From contig JAUNPN010000007.1 in assembly GCA_030536655.1 (NCBI GenBank), forward strand, positions 1 to 47,166: a stretch of DNA of 47,166 nucleotides, read 5' to 3'. How positions within the stretch are numbered: the stretch's first letter is position 1; every line of letters begins with the position of its first letter. The notes under the pieces were generated by a model. That model saw only the letters and a list, made by a program, of their open reading frames with translations, made no database searches and was not told the origin of the DNA. Source of the DNA: a bacterium. GTDB taxonomy: Bacteria > Bacillota > Clostridia > UBA1381. Below are positions 9,626-18,179 of the stretch, piece after piece. Made by a program: the position numbers and the translations under genes.

Positions 9626-10870
9626 TTATTTTGTAAAAAATTCCGTAAGCTTATCAAGCTCTGTTTCTGTCTGCTCACCGCTGTCCATGTGCTTCAGATT
9701 TGCTTTTCCGGCTTCAATTTCGTTATCACCGAGAACAAGCGTGTACCGGACCTTAAGTTTATTTGCATATTTCATCTGCGCTCTGAGTCCTCTGCCGACA
9801 TGGTCGGTTTCAACGCTTATGCCGTTCTGTCTTAATGTGTACGCAAGCTTCATTGCATATACATTAGCATTATCGCCGAGCGGAACAATGTATAAGTCAA
9901 CCGGATTTTCTTCGGGTATAACAAAGCCGGTTTCATCAAGGCGGAGCAGCAGCCTTTCAATACCCAAGCCGAAGCCTACCGCCGGAGTGGGATCTCCGCC
10001 GAGCTCCTCAACAAGTCCGTCGTAGCGTCCGCCGCCGCACACGGTCATGCCGCCGGAAATAATCTCAAACACGGTTTTTGAATAGTAATCAAGTCCGCGC
10101 ACAATGCCTTGGTCAATCGTGTATTCAATGCCCATGCCGTCAAGCGCGGCCATGAATTTTTCAAAGTGGCTGCGGCATTCATCACAGATATAGTCGAGCA
10201 GCTTAGGCGCGTCCTTGCCAAGTTCCTGACAAATCGGGGATTTGCAGTCGAGAATACGGAGCGGATTTCTTTCAAATCGGCTCTGACAGGTTCCGCAAAG
10301 CTCATTGAATTTCGGTCTGAAATAATCTCTCAGCGCGTCATTGTACTTTTTACGGCAGGTTTTGCAGCCTATGCTGTTGATATGAACCGTTAAGTCCTTC
10401 AAGCCTGCGCGGTCAAGGAAGGTGAGCGCGAGCGAAATTACCTCCGCGTCCGCAGTAGGCTGTGCGGCTCCGAATACTTCTGTTCCGAACTGGTGAAATT
10501 CGCGGAGACGTCCGTGCTGTGTCTGCTCATAGCGGAAGCAGGGAATATTATAATACATCTTGCATGGCATAGCCTCTGCATAGAGATTGTTCTGTAAAAA
10601 GCTTCTTACAACAGAAGCGGTACCCTCCGGGCGGAGAGTAATTGAACGGTTTGCCTTATCGTTAAATGTGTACATCTGCTTTTCAACTACATCAGTGGTA
10701 TCTCCCACACCGCGCTCAAAAAGCTCCGTATACTCAAAGGTAGGTACGCGTGTTTCTTTGAAATTAAATTCGCGGCAGGTTTCTGCAAAAAGCTTCTCAA
10801 CATAATGCCATTTATAGCTGTCCTGAGGAATTAAATCCTTTGTTCCCTTTGGGGCTGTAGTTATTACCAT
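9626..10870 (-). CDS. hisS: Histidyl-tRNA synthetase
   Basis: 414 residues, class II. Motif 2 region FRYEQTQHGRLREFHQ, the LRPEGTASVVRSF segment, HisA-type RGLDYYSKTVFE and GGGRYDGL are present, followed by the C-terminal anticodon-binding domain. Start ATG 10870 has GAGGAG 12 bases upstream. First gene of the hisS-aspS-esterase operon. Its promoter lies about 145 bases upstream, and an inverted-repeat element fills almost the entire leader. No T-box signature is visible in the leader. Confidence 0.97.
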   Translation of the reverse strand: MVITTAPKGTKDLIPQDSYKWHYVEKLFAETCREFNFKETRVPTFEYTELFERGVGDTTDVVEKQMYTFNDKANRSITLRPEGTASVVRSFLQNNLYAEAMPCKMYYNIPCFRYEQTQHGRLREFHQFGTEVFGAAQPTADAEVISLALTFLDRAGLKDLTVHINSIGCKTCRKKYNDALRDYFRPKFNELCGTCQSRFERNPLRILDCKSPICQELGKDAPKLLDYICDECRSHFEKFMAALDGMGIEYTIDQGIVRGLDYYSKTVFEIISGGMTVCGGGRYDGLVEELGGDPTPAVGFGLGIERLLLRLDETGFVIPEENPVDLYIVPLGDNANVYAMKLAYTLRQNGISVETDHVGRGLRAQMKYANKLKVRYTLVLGDNEIEAGKANLKHMDSGEQTETELDKLTEFFTK

Positions 10871-10894
10871 GGTTATATTTTTCTCCTCTATATA

Positions 10895-11004
10895 TTAAGA
10901 GCCTATACGTAAATTAAGAGCATCTCGATTGCTGATTTTCCGTCATATTGCTGCAAAAATCCGACTTCGCGTCATGCACTGTTTTAATTGCGGACAGACT
11001 CTAA
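10895..11004. repeat. Family 2 inverted-repeat element, copy A, in the hisS leader
   Basis: About 110 bases bounded by TTAAGAGCCTATACGTAAAT on the left and an inverted TTAGAGTCTGTCCGCAATTA on the right. The core contains TTTTCCGTCATAT, shared with the 180-bp family. Other copies are at 19869, 22064, 34308 and 40405. It lies between the hisS promoter and the hisS ribosome site, so it is transcribed as 5' leader. Confidence 0.8.
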
Positions 11005-11015
11005 TCCTATCTTAT

Positions 11016-11044
11016 ATTTTACCTCTAAATCCATGTATTGTCAA
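11016..11044 (-). promoter_or_regulatory. Promoter of hisS-aspS-esterase
   Basis: Minus strand TTGACA, 17 bases, TAAAAT. The predicted start lies near 11009, right at the edge of the repeat element that ends at 11004. Confidence 0.75.
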
Positions 11045-11071
11045 GTCATATTTAATATAAAAGATTAAAAT

Positions 11072-11113
11072 TCAAAAAGAGGCTGCTGCAAAACTGAGCT
11101 TTGCGGCAGCCTC
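11072..11113 (-). terminator. Terminator of the large secreted esterase gene
   Basis: 14-bp stem GAGGCTGCCGCAAA / TTTGCAGCAGCCTC (one mispair) followed by T5 on the minus strand, 10 bases after the stop codon. Confidence 0.85.
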
Positions 11114-11122
11114 ATGATTATA

Positions 11123-14100
11123 TTATTGGTTCATCTCATCTATTCTTGTGAGAATATCCTGTTTTAAAATACTGTACCAGAAATTACCCATCTTGGCATA
11201 TCCGCCCGAATTAGGATGAATACCGTCCTGGAGGTCGGACAATGTAAGCTGTGCGTTTACGTCGGCAAGAGTGATGTTGTCATCAGCAGCTGCAATTTCC
11301 TTTATAGAAGCGTTGTAGCTGTCGATAATTGCGTCAAGCTCAGCCTGTGTTTTTCCGGTTTTGTTGTAGGCTGCATTTTCCGAAATATACGGAATAGTTG
11401 CAAGGTAAATTCTTCCGACTTCGGCAAGATTGTTTTTAATCTTTCCTATAAGAGTTTCGAGCCGCGCCGGAGCCTCGTCCATACGATAAAGGCTGAGAAC
11501 GTCGTTTGTGCCTATCATCAGCAGAACCATATCAGGTTTTGAAGCCGACGTCCATATATCGATATTTTCCGTAAGTCCTTTTCTGCCCCTGCCCTCGATG
11601 TCCTCCGAGCTTGGGACGGCGTCTATCGCCCAGCCTGAATGTCCCTCGTGATCCTTGTCATAGCCTGTGCCGTTTGAACCTGAACCGATAAAGTCGACCG
11701 CCTCGCTCAATCCGTCCGATTCAATAAGGCTGCACAGGGTGTTTCTGTATCCGCCGGCAATCGTATATCCGTCTGTAATTGAGTCGCCGAGCGCCATAAC
11801 CTTTATTGCGTCGCTGCCCTCCGGGATTATAACCTGATCGGATTCAGGCTTGTTTGTGACGCTGATGTGATCGATGGCAAGGCCGCCCCATTTTCCGAGA
11901 CTTACGGTAACCGCGCTTACTCCGCTGTCAAGCTGAATCGATGTGGTGTACCACTTGCCGTATTCGCAGTCAGCCTGAACATTTATTACAGTGGAGCCGA
12001 TTGTGATTTTCTTTTCGGAATCGGCGGCTGACTGAGTTCTGTTTGTGCTGCCGTTATTTGTACATTCCGGCTTAGCATAGCGTATGTTGATGTATTTTCC
12101 TGAGCCTGCCGGTTCGGGAAGGTTAATTACATATGTCGGAACGCCGCTGTTGCCGCCTGCGCCGAGGAATAGATAATATCCCGGCGCCGATAGTGTGTCG
12201 CCTATCGGGAAGTAGCCTGCGCCGCTCTTGTCCGCGCTGCTCATAAGTGCTATGTTTGTATAGTTGCCTGCCGAGGATACACCGGCTGTAAGTCCCTCGT
12301 TTCCGACTGTAATGCCTGAGGCATCGCTTGTGTCAAAGACTTTTGCAAGCTGATATTCATTGAACGAATATGTAATATCTCCGGCCGCTGTAATTGTGAT
12401 GCGGACTTCCGAAGAAACGGTCTTTCCGTTAAATTCCGCAGCAGCGGTTAATGTCAGGACGTCGCCCGCAATCGCGTGAGAGTTGGTTGTAACAACTCCG
12501 TTCGATACAACAGCCTTGATTTCCGGCGTAATGCTCCATGTCCAGACTGCTCCGTTAATAATTCTGCCGTCGGCATCGTAAACCTGTGCGGTAAAGGGCT
12601 TGAGAACCTTTTCGGTCTGAGACTCGCGAACCTCTGTTTCGCCGCCGCTGATTACAACGCTTGCCGGAATCTGAGAATTCTTTTCAAGCGTCAGTTCAAA
12701 GGTTCCGTCCTCTCCGCGGACTGCAAGCTCCGCTGAGGCTGCGGCGTATTCACCCGCCTCTGTGGTTATTATGTAATCGCCGGATTTCAGTATAACGATG
12801 CATTTGCCGTTTTCATCTGCGGTAAATTCCTTTGCCGGATACTGAGTGCTGCGCTTGCCGGAGATAGTCAGCTTTGTGCCGGGAGCGGGAGCGCCGTCTG
12901 CCGATTTTACGGAGATTTCAACGATACGTCCGTACTCAAGTGTAATTTTCGGCGGATTTTCTGATGAAATACCTGCCATTGAACAGTCCGAAGCGTAGTC
13001 GCTGCCGATTCCTATTCCGAAGCTTGTTCCGGCATTTTTTACGAAATCAGTAATATCTATTGAAGAATAGGCTCCGACAGGGAATAAACCGGCTGTGTTT
13101 GTATTAACTGCCGAGATTGTACTTAACGATGAATAATTAAAGGTTGAATACTTTGCTGTGTTGTCCCATTCGGTTCCTATCTCGGAAACAGTTATATTTC
13201 CTGTTCTGTCCTTGCCGATAGCTGTGGTGTAAACATTAAGCGCCGCGCTCTGTAAATGAGCTTTGTCAACAGGCTGTGCCGAAAAGTTGAATTTCATTGC
13301 CGCATTTCCCGCCAATCCCTTATAACCGTTAAGGAACATTTTTGAAGCGTCCGCATTATCATCATCCTGACGGAGATAAGCCGTATCTGCGGCTGTCAGA
13401 CTCACAGGAGCCTCCGGTTCAACCGCGTCGGGGTATTCGGCCTTGACGTTATAGAACGAAAGAACCGAATATCCGGATACCTTATCTGTCAGCGAAGGAA
13501 CAAATCTCTTTCCATAGCAGCAGTCAACTGCAATATTGCCGTTTAGAACATCTGCTGTTGTAAGGATAACCTTATTGTCATCAGTAAGCTCAGCCGAAAG
13601 GATTTCCGATTCCGTACCTTTGCCCTTGTTTGAAGCTGTAAGTATTGTATCGCCGCCCATGCGTACTGTAAATTCCTTCTTGAGGTCGCCAAGCTGAATT
13701 GTTACGAGCCCGTTGGTAATACCAAGACGCTTTGTGTCGGTACGTATATAAAGTCCTTCAGAACCTACATTCTTAAATGTAAGTGTTATTTCATTGTCAC
13801 CTGTAATCTTTGCAGTGTCAAGCGTCGGATGTTCACAGGAAATTTCGGTTTTTCCGTAAACCTTATTCAATGCCATGTCAGCCCATGCTCCTCCTACACG
13901 CAGGTTTGAAGCTGCGCTGTTGTGAATGGTATCTCCGAGGTCGTTAGCTCCTGTTCCGATAACATATACATTTTCGTGCGTTTCCGGATAACGGCGCTGA
14001 ACATCCTTTACATAGCTCCATGCGTCATAGTAACCGAGCTGTCCGGTTGAATCCTGATTTGCATCGTTAATCTGCGTTGTGATAATCGGTACGTTTCCTC

Positions 14101-15523
14101 CGAAGAAGCTGCGGAACTGCGAGAAAATAGTGTCGCAAAGAAATTCATAATTATACGCATAATTCTCCGTCATAGTGTCATTGCAGCCCTGATACCAGAT
14201 TATGCCTTTAATATCGTTGGAAGCCTTGTTGTCAAAGCAGGCTTTTAACGCCCTGCCAAGGCAGCCGTCATTTTCATCTCCCGGTTTTATGCCCTCTGCC
14301 CACTGGTATATGTTTGTTCCGCCGACTGAGGACTGAACAATGCCTATCGGTACGTCAAGCTCTTCTGTAAGCTTGCGCGCAAATGAAGTAACCGGTGAGG
14401 TGCGCATTCCGCTCTTGAAGAAACGGCCTTCGCCTGCCGGGTGAGTCATTTTCTGCCAGGTAACGTCCTCCGGGTAAATAATATGTACCGTATCGGGAAT
14501 CGGATCCTGAGTATTGGGGTCGAAACCGTCTGTAAGCGCGCCCATGTCGGTCATGTTTGACTGACCTGCCGCAACCCATATATCACCTACTCCGAACTGC
14601 TTGATTTCCTTTTCGTAGCTTCCGCAGGTAATTACAGCGTCATAAAGTCCCGGATCCAATTCAGCTGTGAATGAGAAATTGCCGAAGCTGTCAGGAAGTA
14701 CGGTATATGCAGTGTCGTTTATCTTTATTGTCACTGCACTCTGTTCACTGTAGTAGCTGTCTATGGTTATGGCGTCACACACCGGTTCCTGATTATCATT
14801 CCAGACAAGCAGCTTGGAGCCGATAGCAATACTGTCAAACTTAGCGTTTCCGTCCAAAAGTACAGCCTTTTTTACGGATACAAGCCTTCCCTCGCTGTAT
14901 TCGGCATTGTAAACGGTCGAACCGTCAGGTGCGGTCCTTATAAATACAGTGCCGTCATCCGTGACTCCTATAGGCGGCGGCACTGCAATAGGACCGGAGT
15001 TTCCGGCAAAGGTAACCTCCGCCTTGTTGTTTTCACCTCGTTGATAAATCTCATAATCGGACGGGTAATCGGACAAATATACAATATCATCCTCAGTTGA
15101 GCCTAAGCTGCCTGCGAGTGAATCGTTGACAAAAAGCTTAATGCTTTCTGTATTTCGCACGTGGTCAAAATCAATCTGATACTCGGCGGTTCCGGCAGTA
15201 GTCTGTATTTCTTTGGTATCGCTTTTTATCAGCTTCCCCTTTGCATTGTACTGTTCCGCTCGGAGCGTCACTGTTTCTCCCGCTTCTGCTGTGATACTGA
15301 CATATGCGCGGAACACAGGCTTGTTAATACGCATACCGAATACGACGTCGGGAATTTCTGTGATTTCCGTTTCAATGCAGTCAGCGTCCGTATAGCATGA
15401 CTGGCTCCCGTGTACGTTTTGATGCGTAAACTTAACAGATGCTCCGGCAATGTCTGCTGCTTGAGCATGTACTGCGGCAAGCATGAATGCTGCCGCAGCG
15501 ATTGCCGTAAGTTTTTTGTTCAT
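11123..15523 (-). CDS. Secreted multidomain carbohydrate esterase (SASA-type plus SGNH)
   Basis: 1466 residues. Signal peptide about 1-22 (cut near AQA-AD). After a beta-rich region comes a sialate-O-acetylesterase-like/CE6-type domain with the GQSN nucleophile motif at 320-323 and WYQGCND. Then come a DNRLRE-like region (TAYLRQDDDNADASK), a carboxypeptidase-regulatory-like module (TADENGKCIVILKSGDYII), a Big-like module, a probable carbohydrate-binding module, and a C-terminal SGNH hydrolase (about 1240-1460) resembling CE3. That domain has GDSITDG (S1248), GHSGWAID, MIGTND (about 1336-1341) and DGIHP (D1433/H1436). Both esterase domains retain their nucleophile motifs, so it probably removes acetyl groups from xylan or pectin outside the cell. 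No LPxTG, S-layer or dockerin anchor is seen. Single gene with its own promoter and terminator. Confidence 0.85.
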   Translation of the reverse strand: MNKKLTAIAAAAFMLAAVHAQAADIAGASVKFTHQNVHGSQSCYTDADCIETEITEIPDVVFGMRINKPVFRAYVSITAEAGETVTLRAEQYNAKGKLIKSDTKEIQTTAGTAEYQIDFDHVRNTESIKLFVNDSLAGSLGSTEDDIVYLSDYPSDYEIYQRGENNKAEVTFAGNSGPIAVPPPIGVTDDGTVFIRTAPDGSTVYNAEYSEGRLVSVKKAVLLDGNAKFDSIAIGSKLLVWNDNQEPVCDAITIDSYYSEQSAVTIKINDTAYTVLPDSFGNFSFTAELDPGLYDAVITCGSYEKEIKQFGVGDIWVAAGQSNMTDMGALTDGFDPNTQDPIPDTVHIIYPEDVTWQKMTHPAGEGRFFKSGMRTSPVTSFARKLTEELDVPIGIVQSSVGGTNIYQWAEGIKPGDENDGCLGRALKACFDNKASNDIKGIIWYQGCNDTMTENYAYNYEFLCDTIFSQFRSFFGGNVPIITTQINDANQDSTGQLGYYDAWSYVKDVQRRYPETHENVYVIGTGANDLGDTIHNSAASNLRVGGAWADMALNKVYGKTEISCEHPTLDTAKITGDNEITLTFKNVGSEGLYIRTDTKRLGITNGLVTIQLGDLKKEFTVRMGGDTILTASNKGKGTESEILSAELTDDNKVILTTADVLNGNIAVDCCYGKRFVPSLTDKVSGYSVLSFYNVKAEYPDAVEPEAPVSLTAADTAYLRQDDDNADASKMFLNGYKGLAGNAAMKFNFSAQPVDKAHLQSAALNVYTTAIGKDRTGNITVSEIGTEWDNTAKYSTFNYSSLSTISAVNTNTAGLFPVGAYSSIDITDFVKNAGTSFGIGIGSDYASDCSMAGISSENPPKITLEYGRIVEISVKSADGAPAPGTKLTISGKRSTQYPAKEFTADENGKCIVILKSGDYIITTEAGEYAAASAELAVRGEDGTFELTLEKNSQIPASVVISGGETEVRESQTEKVLKPFTAQVYDADGRIINGAVWTWSITPEIKAVVSNGVVTTNSHAIAGDVLTLTAAAEFNGKTVSSEVRITITAAGDITYSFNEYQLAKVFDTSDASGITVGNEGLTAGVSSAGNYTNIALMSSADKSGAGYFPIGDTLSAPGYYLFLGAGGNSGVPTYVINLPEPAGSGKYINIRYAKPECTNNGSTNRTQSAADSEKKITIGSTVINVQADCEYGKWYTTSIQLDSGVSAVTVSLGKWGGLAIDHISVTNKPESDQVIIPEGSDAIKVMALGDSITDGYTIAGGYRNTLCSLIESDGLSEAVDFIGSGSNGTGYDKDHEGHSGWAIDAVPSSEDIEGRGRKGLTENIDIWTSASKPDMVLLMIGTNDVLSLYRMDEAPARLETLIGKIKNNLAEVGRIYLATIPYISENAAYNKTGKTQAELDAIIDSYNASIKEIAAADDNITLADVNAQLTLSDLQDGIHPNSGGYAKMGNFWYSILKQDILTRIDEMNQ

Positions 15524-15562
15524 GATTAGTTCCTCTCTCTCTATTATTTAGAATTTGAATAT

Positions 15563-15591
15563 ATTGTATCATAAAATGCCGGAATTTACAA
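15563..15591 (-). promoter_or_regulatory. Promoter of the secreted esterase
   Basis: Minus strand TTGTAA, 17 bases, TACAAT, about 40 bases before ATG 15523. Confidence 0.6.
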
Positions 15592-15673
15592 GAGGAATTG
15601 TAAGATTTTTATAGAATTTACAGTTATAATAATAAAGTTGCTTAATGGTAACATAAATTATCCGGCAAATATA

Positions 15674-15703
15674 TTGACAAACACTATATATTTTTGGTAA
15701 AAT
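15674..15703 (+). promoter_or_regulatory. Promoter of the hydrogenase operon
   Basis: TTGACA, 18 bases, TAAAAT, 65 bases upstream of the first hydrogenase gene. No clear Rex palindrome is seen here. Confidence 0.65.
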
Positions 15704-15768
15704 ATTGTAGATAATAGTCGAAAGGTCTATAAAAATTCAGAAAAATAAACAAAAACGGAGGTAAAGCC

Positions 15769-16287
15769 ATGAATCCGAATATCGATTCAAATGAATGCGG
15801 CTGCGCTGTATCGGTTACCGATGCTGCCGAAGAAATCATCAGCCGATGCGGCGCAGAGCAGAGAAATCTTATAACAATCCTCCAGGGCATACAGGCGGAA
15901 TATCACTATCTTCCGCGTGAAATCCTGGAATACACTGCAAAGCGCATGGAGATACCGATTGCAAAAATATATTCGGTTGCGACTTTTTATGAGAATTTCT
16001 CGCTTGAGGCAAAGGGAAAGTATGTAATCAAGATCTGCAACGGCACAGCCTGTCATGTAAGAAATTCCATGCCCATATTAAATAAGGTAAGAGAATATTT
16101 GGAGGTAAGCGAGGAAAAACCGACAACCGGGGATAAGCTCTTTACAGTTGAAACTGTTTCATGTCTCGGCGCGTGCGGACTTGCGCCGGTTATGACAATT
16201 AATGATAAGGTATATCCGTCAATGACGCCTGAAGCGGCGGTTGCGTTGATTGACGAGATAAGAGAAAAGGAGACCGAAAATGCTTAA
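15769..16287 (+). CDS. hydC: NuoE-like [2Fe-2S] subunit of the [FeFe] hydrogenase (HydC)
   Basis: 172 residues. Thioredoxin-like ferredoxin fold with the four cluster cysteines C90, C95 (CNGTAC) and C132, C136 (CLGAC). Passes electrons between the flavoprotein and hydrogenase subunits. An 11-base N-terminal Cys pair (CGC, residues 10-12) is outside the known cluster. GGAGG lies before ATG 15769. First gene of hydC-hydB-hydA, overlapping hydB by 8 bases. Confidence 0.92.
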   Translation: MNPNIDSNECGCAVSVTDAAEEIISRCGAEQRNLITILQGIQAEYHYLPREILEYTAKRMEIPIAKIYSVATFYENFSLEAKGKYVIKICNGTACHVRNSMPILNKVREYLEVSEEKPTTGDKLFTVETVSCLGACGLAPVMTINDKVYPSMTPEAAVALIDEIREKETENA

Positions 16288-18163
16288 ATCATATTCAGAG
16301 CTTCAGAGCTACCGAAGCTTATGTGAAACAGCGCTTCATGCGCAGAAAATAAGAGTTCTTGTCTGTGCAGGTACCGGATGCGTTGCGGGAGGCAGCATTG
16401 ATATTTATAACAGGCTTGTCGAGCTGTGCAGAATTCATGGTCTTGATACTCAGATTGAGCTTGAAAAGGAAGTAAATCATGAGGGAATCGGTATTAAGAA
16501 AAGCGGCTGCAACGGCTTCTGTGAGCTTGGCCCGCTTATTAAAATCATGCCTATGGGCTGGCTTTACCTCAAATGCAGAGTCGATGACTGTGAAGAAATA
16601 GTGGAAAAAACCATTATCGGCGGCAAGCCGGTTGACCGTTTGCTTTACCGGGATGATGACGGAAATGTATATATGGAGCAGTTTGACATCCCGTTTTATA
16701 AGAAGCAGACAAGAATAGTTCTTGACGAATGCGGTCAGATAGACGCCGAGTCAATAGATGAATACATAGCACTGGGCGGATACAGGGGTCTTGAAAAGGC
16801 ATTGTTTGAGATGCAGCCGGAGGATATATGCAGTATTGTTGAGGAAAGCGGTCTGCGCGGCAGAGGCGGCGGAGGCTTTCCGGCGGGAAGAAAGTGGAAA
16901 CAAGTGCTTCATCAGACGGAGCCGGTTCATTATGTCGTATGCAACGGAGATGAGGGCGATCCCGGAGCATTTATGGACAGAAGCATCATGGAGGGCAATC
17001 CTCACAGAATGCTTGAAGGTATGCTTATTGCGGGTATAGCAACTCAGTCGCATGAGGCATACATCTATGTCCGCGCAGAATATCCGCTTGCGGTCGAGCG
17101 ATTAAAACGCGCGATTGCGGCAGCTGAGGAAATAGGAATTCTGGGAGATAATGTGCTTGGAACAGGCTTTGAGTTTAAGGTACATATCAATCAAGGCGCG
17201 GGCGCTTTTGTCTGCGGCGAGGGTTCGGCGCTTACCGCATCAATTGAAGGCGACAGAGGCATGCCGCGTGTTAAGCCGCCGAGGACGGTTGAAAAAGGAC
17301 TTTTTGCAAGACCGACGGTGCTGAATAATGTAGAAACCTATGCTAATGTGCCGATGATAATTGTAAACGGTGTTGAATGGTACCGCGCAATAGGAACGGA
17401 AACCAGCCCCGGAACAAAGGCTTTCGCAATAACCGGAAATGTAAAGAATACAGGTCTTATCGAGGTTCCGATGGGAACAACGCTTCGTGAGGTAGTGTTT
17501 GATATAGGCGGAGGAATTAAGAACGGAAAAAAATTCAAGGCTGTACAAATAGGAGGACCATCAGGCGGATGTCTTACCGTTGGAGCGGGTCAGCTTGATT
17601 TGCCGCTTGATTTTGACTCGCTTAAGAAGGTTGGCGCGATGATTGGTTCGGGCGGTCTGGTTGTTATGGACGAGGATACCTGTATGGTAGAGGTTGCGCG
17701 CTTCTTTATGGACTTTACGCAAAACGAATCATGCGGAAAATGCGTTCCCTGCCGTGAGGGTACAAAGCGTATGCTTGAAATTCTTGAAAGGATTGTCGCC
17801 GGAAACGGTACGCCGGAGGATATTGATATTCTTGAGGAAATTGCGGAAACAGTTTCAAAGACTGCTCTCTGCGGTCTTGGAAAATCAGCGGCAAATCCGG
17901 TACTTTCTACCTTGAAGTATTTCCGTGACGAGTATATTTCTCACGTTGTGGATAAGAAATGTCCGGCAGGGCAGTGCAGCGCGCTGAAGGTGTATAGGAT
18001 TGACCCGGATAAATGCAAGGGCTGCTCACTTTGCTCAAGAAAGTGCCCGGCAGGCGCAATTTCGGGACAGCTTAAGAGTCCGTTCTCGATTGACGCGTCA
18101 AAGTGTATCAAGTGCGGCGCTTGTATTGAAAATTGTAAGTTCGGCGCAATTTACTGTGAATGA
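16280..18163 (+). CDS. hydB: NuoF-like NAD(P)H/FMN subunit of the [FeFe] hydrogenase (HydB)
   Basis: 627 residues. An N-terminal [2Fe-2S] thioredoxin-like domain (C29, C34, C77, C81) precedes a NuoF core with the FMN/NADH glycine loop GLRGRGGGGFPAG (191-203) and CNGDEGDPGAF (221-231). A [4Fe-4S] site follows at ESCGKCVPCREG. The C-terminus is a two-cluster ferredoxin domain (CKGCSLCSRKC and CIKCGACIENC). This architecture is that of electron-bifurcating hydrogenases, which couple NADH and reduced ferredoxin oxidation to H2 production; bifurcation itself is inferred from subunit make-up. Confidence 0.93.
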   Translation: MLKSYSELQSYRSLCETALHAQKIRVLVCAGTGCVAGGSIDIYNRLVELCRIHGLDTQIELEKEVNHEGIGIKKSGCNGFCELGPLIKIMPMGWLYLKCRVDDCEEIVEKTIIGGKPVDRLLYRDDDGNVYMEQFDIPFYKKQTRIVLDECGQIDAESIDEYIALGGYRGLEKALFEMQPEDICSIVEESGLRGRGGGGFPAGRKWKQVLHQTEPVHYVVCNGDEGDPGAFMDRSIMEGNPHRMLEGMLIAGIATQSHEAYIYVRAEYPLAVERLKRAIAAAEEIGILGDNVLGTGFEFKVHINQGAGAFVCGEGSALTASIEGDRGMPRVKPPRTVEKGLFARPTVLNNVETYANVPMIIVNGVEWYRAIGTETSPGTKAFAITGNVKNTGLIEVPMGTTLREVVFDIGGGIKNGKKFKAVQIGGPSGGCLTVGAGQLDLPLDFDSLKKVGAMIGSGGLVVMDEDTCMVEVARFFMDFTQNESCGKCVPCREGTKRMLEILERIVAGNGTPEDIDILEEIAETVSKTALCGLGKSAANPVLSTLKYFRDEYISHVVDKKCPAGQCSALKVYRIDPDKCKGCSLCSRKCPAGAISGQLKSPFSIDASKCIKCGACIENCKFGAIYCE

Positions 18164-18179
18164 GGAGGGGAAGACAAAA

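Noticed and set aside
10871-11015. T-box riboswitch in the hisS leader
   Set aside because: No T-box sequence or specifier arrangement is visible; the leader is almost entirely a repeat element.
18000-18179. N-terminal extension of HydA back to 18000
   Set aside because: It overlaps the ferredoxin domain of HydB in another frame, and the [2Fe-2S] domain of HydA starts at 18180 after GAGGAGG.
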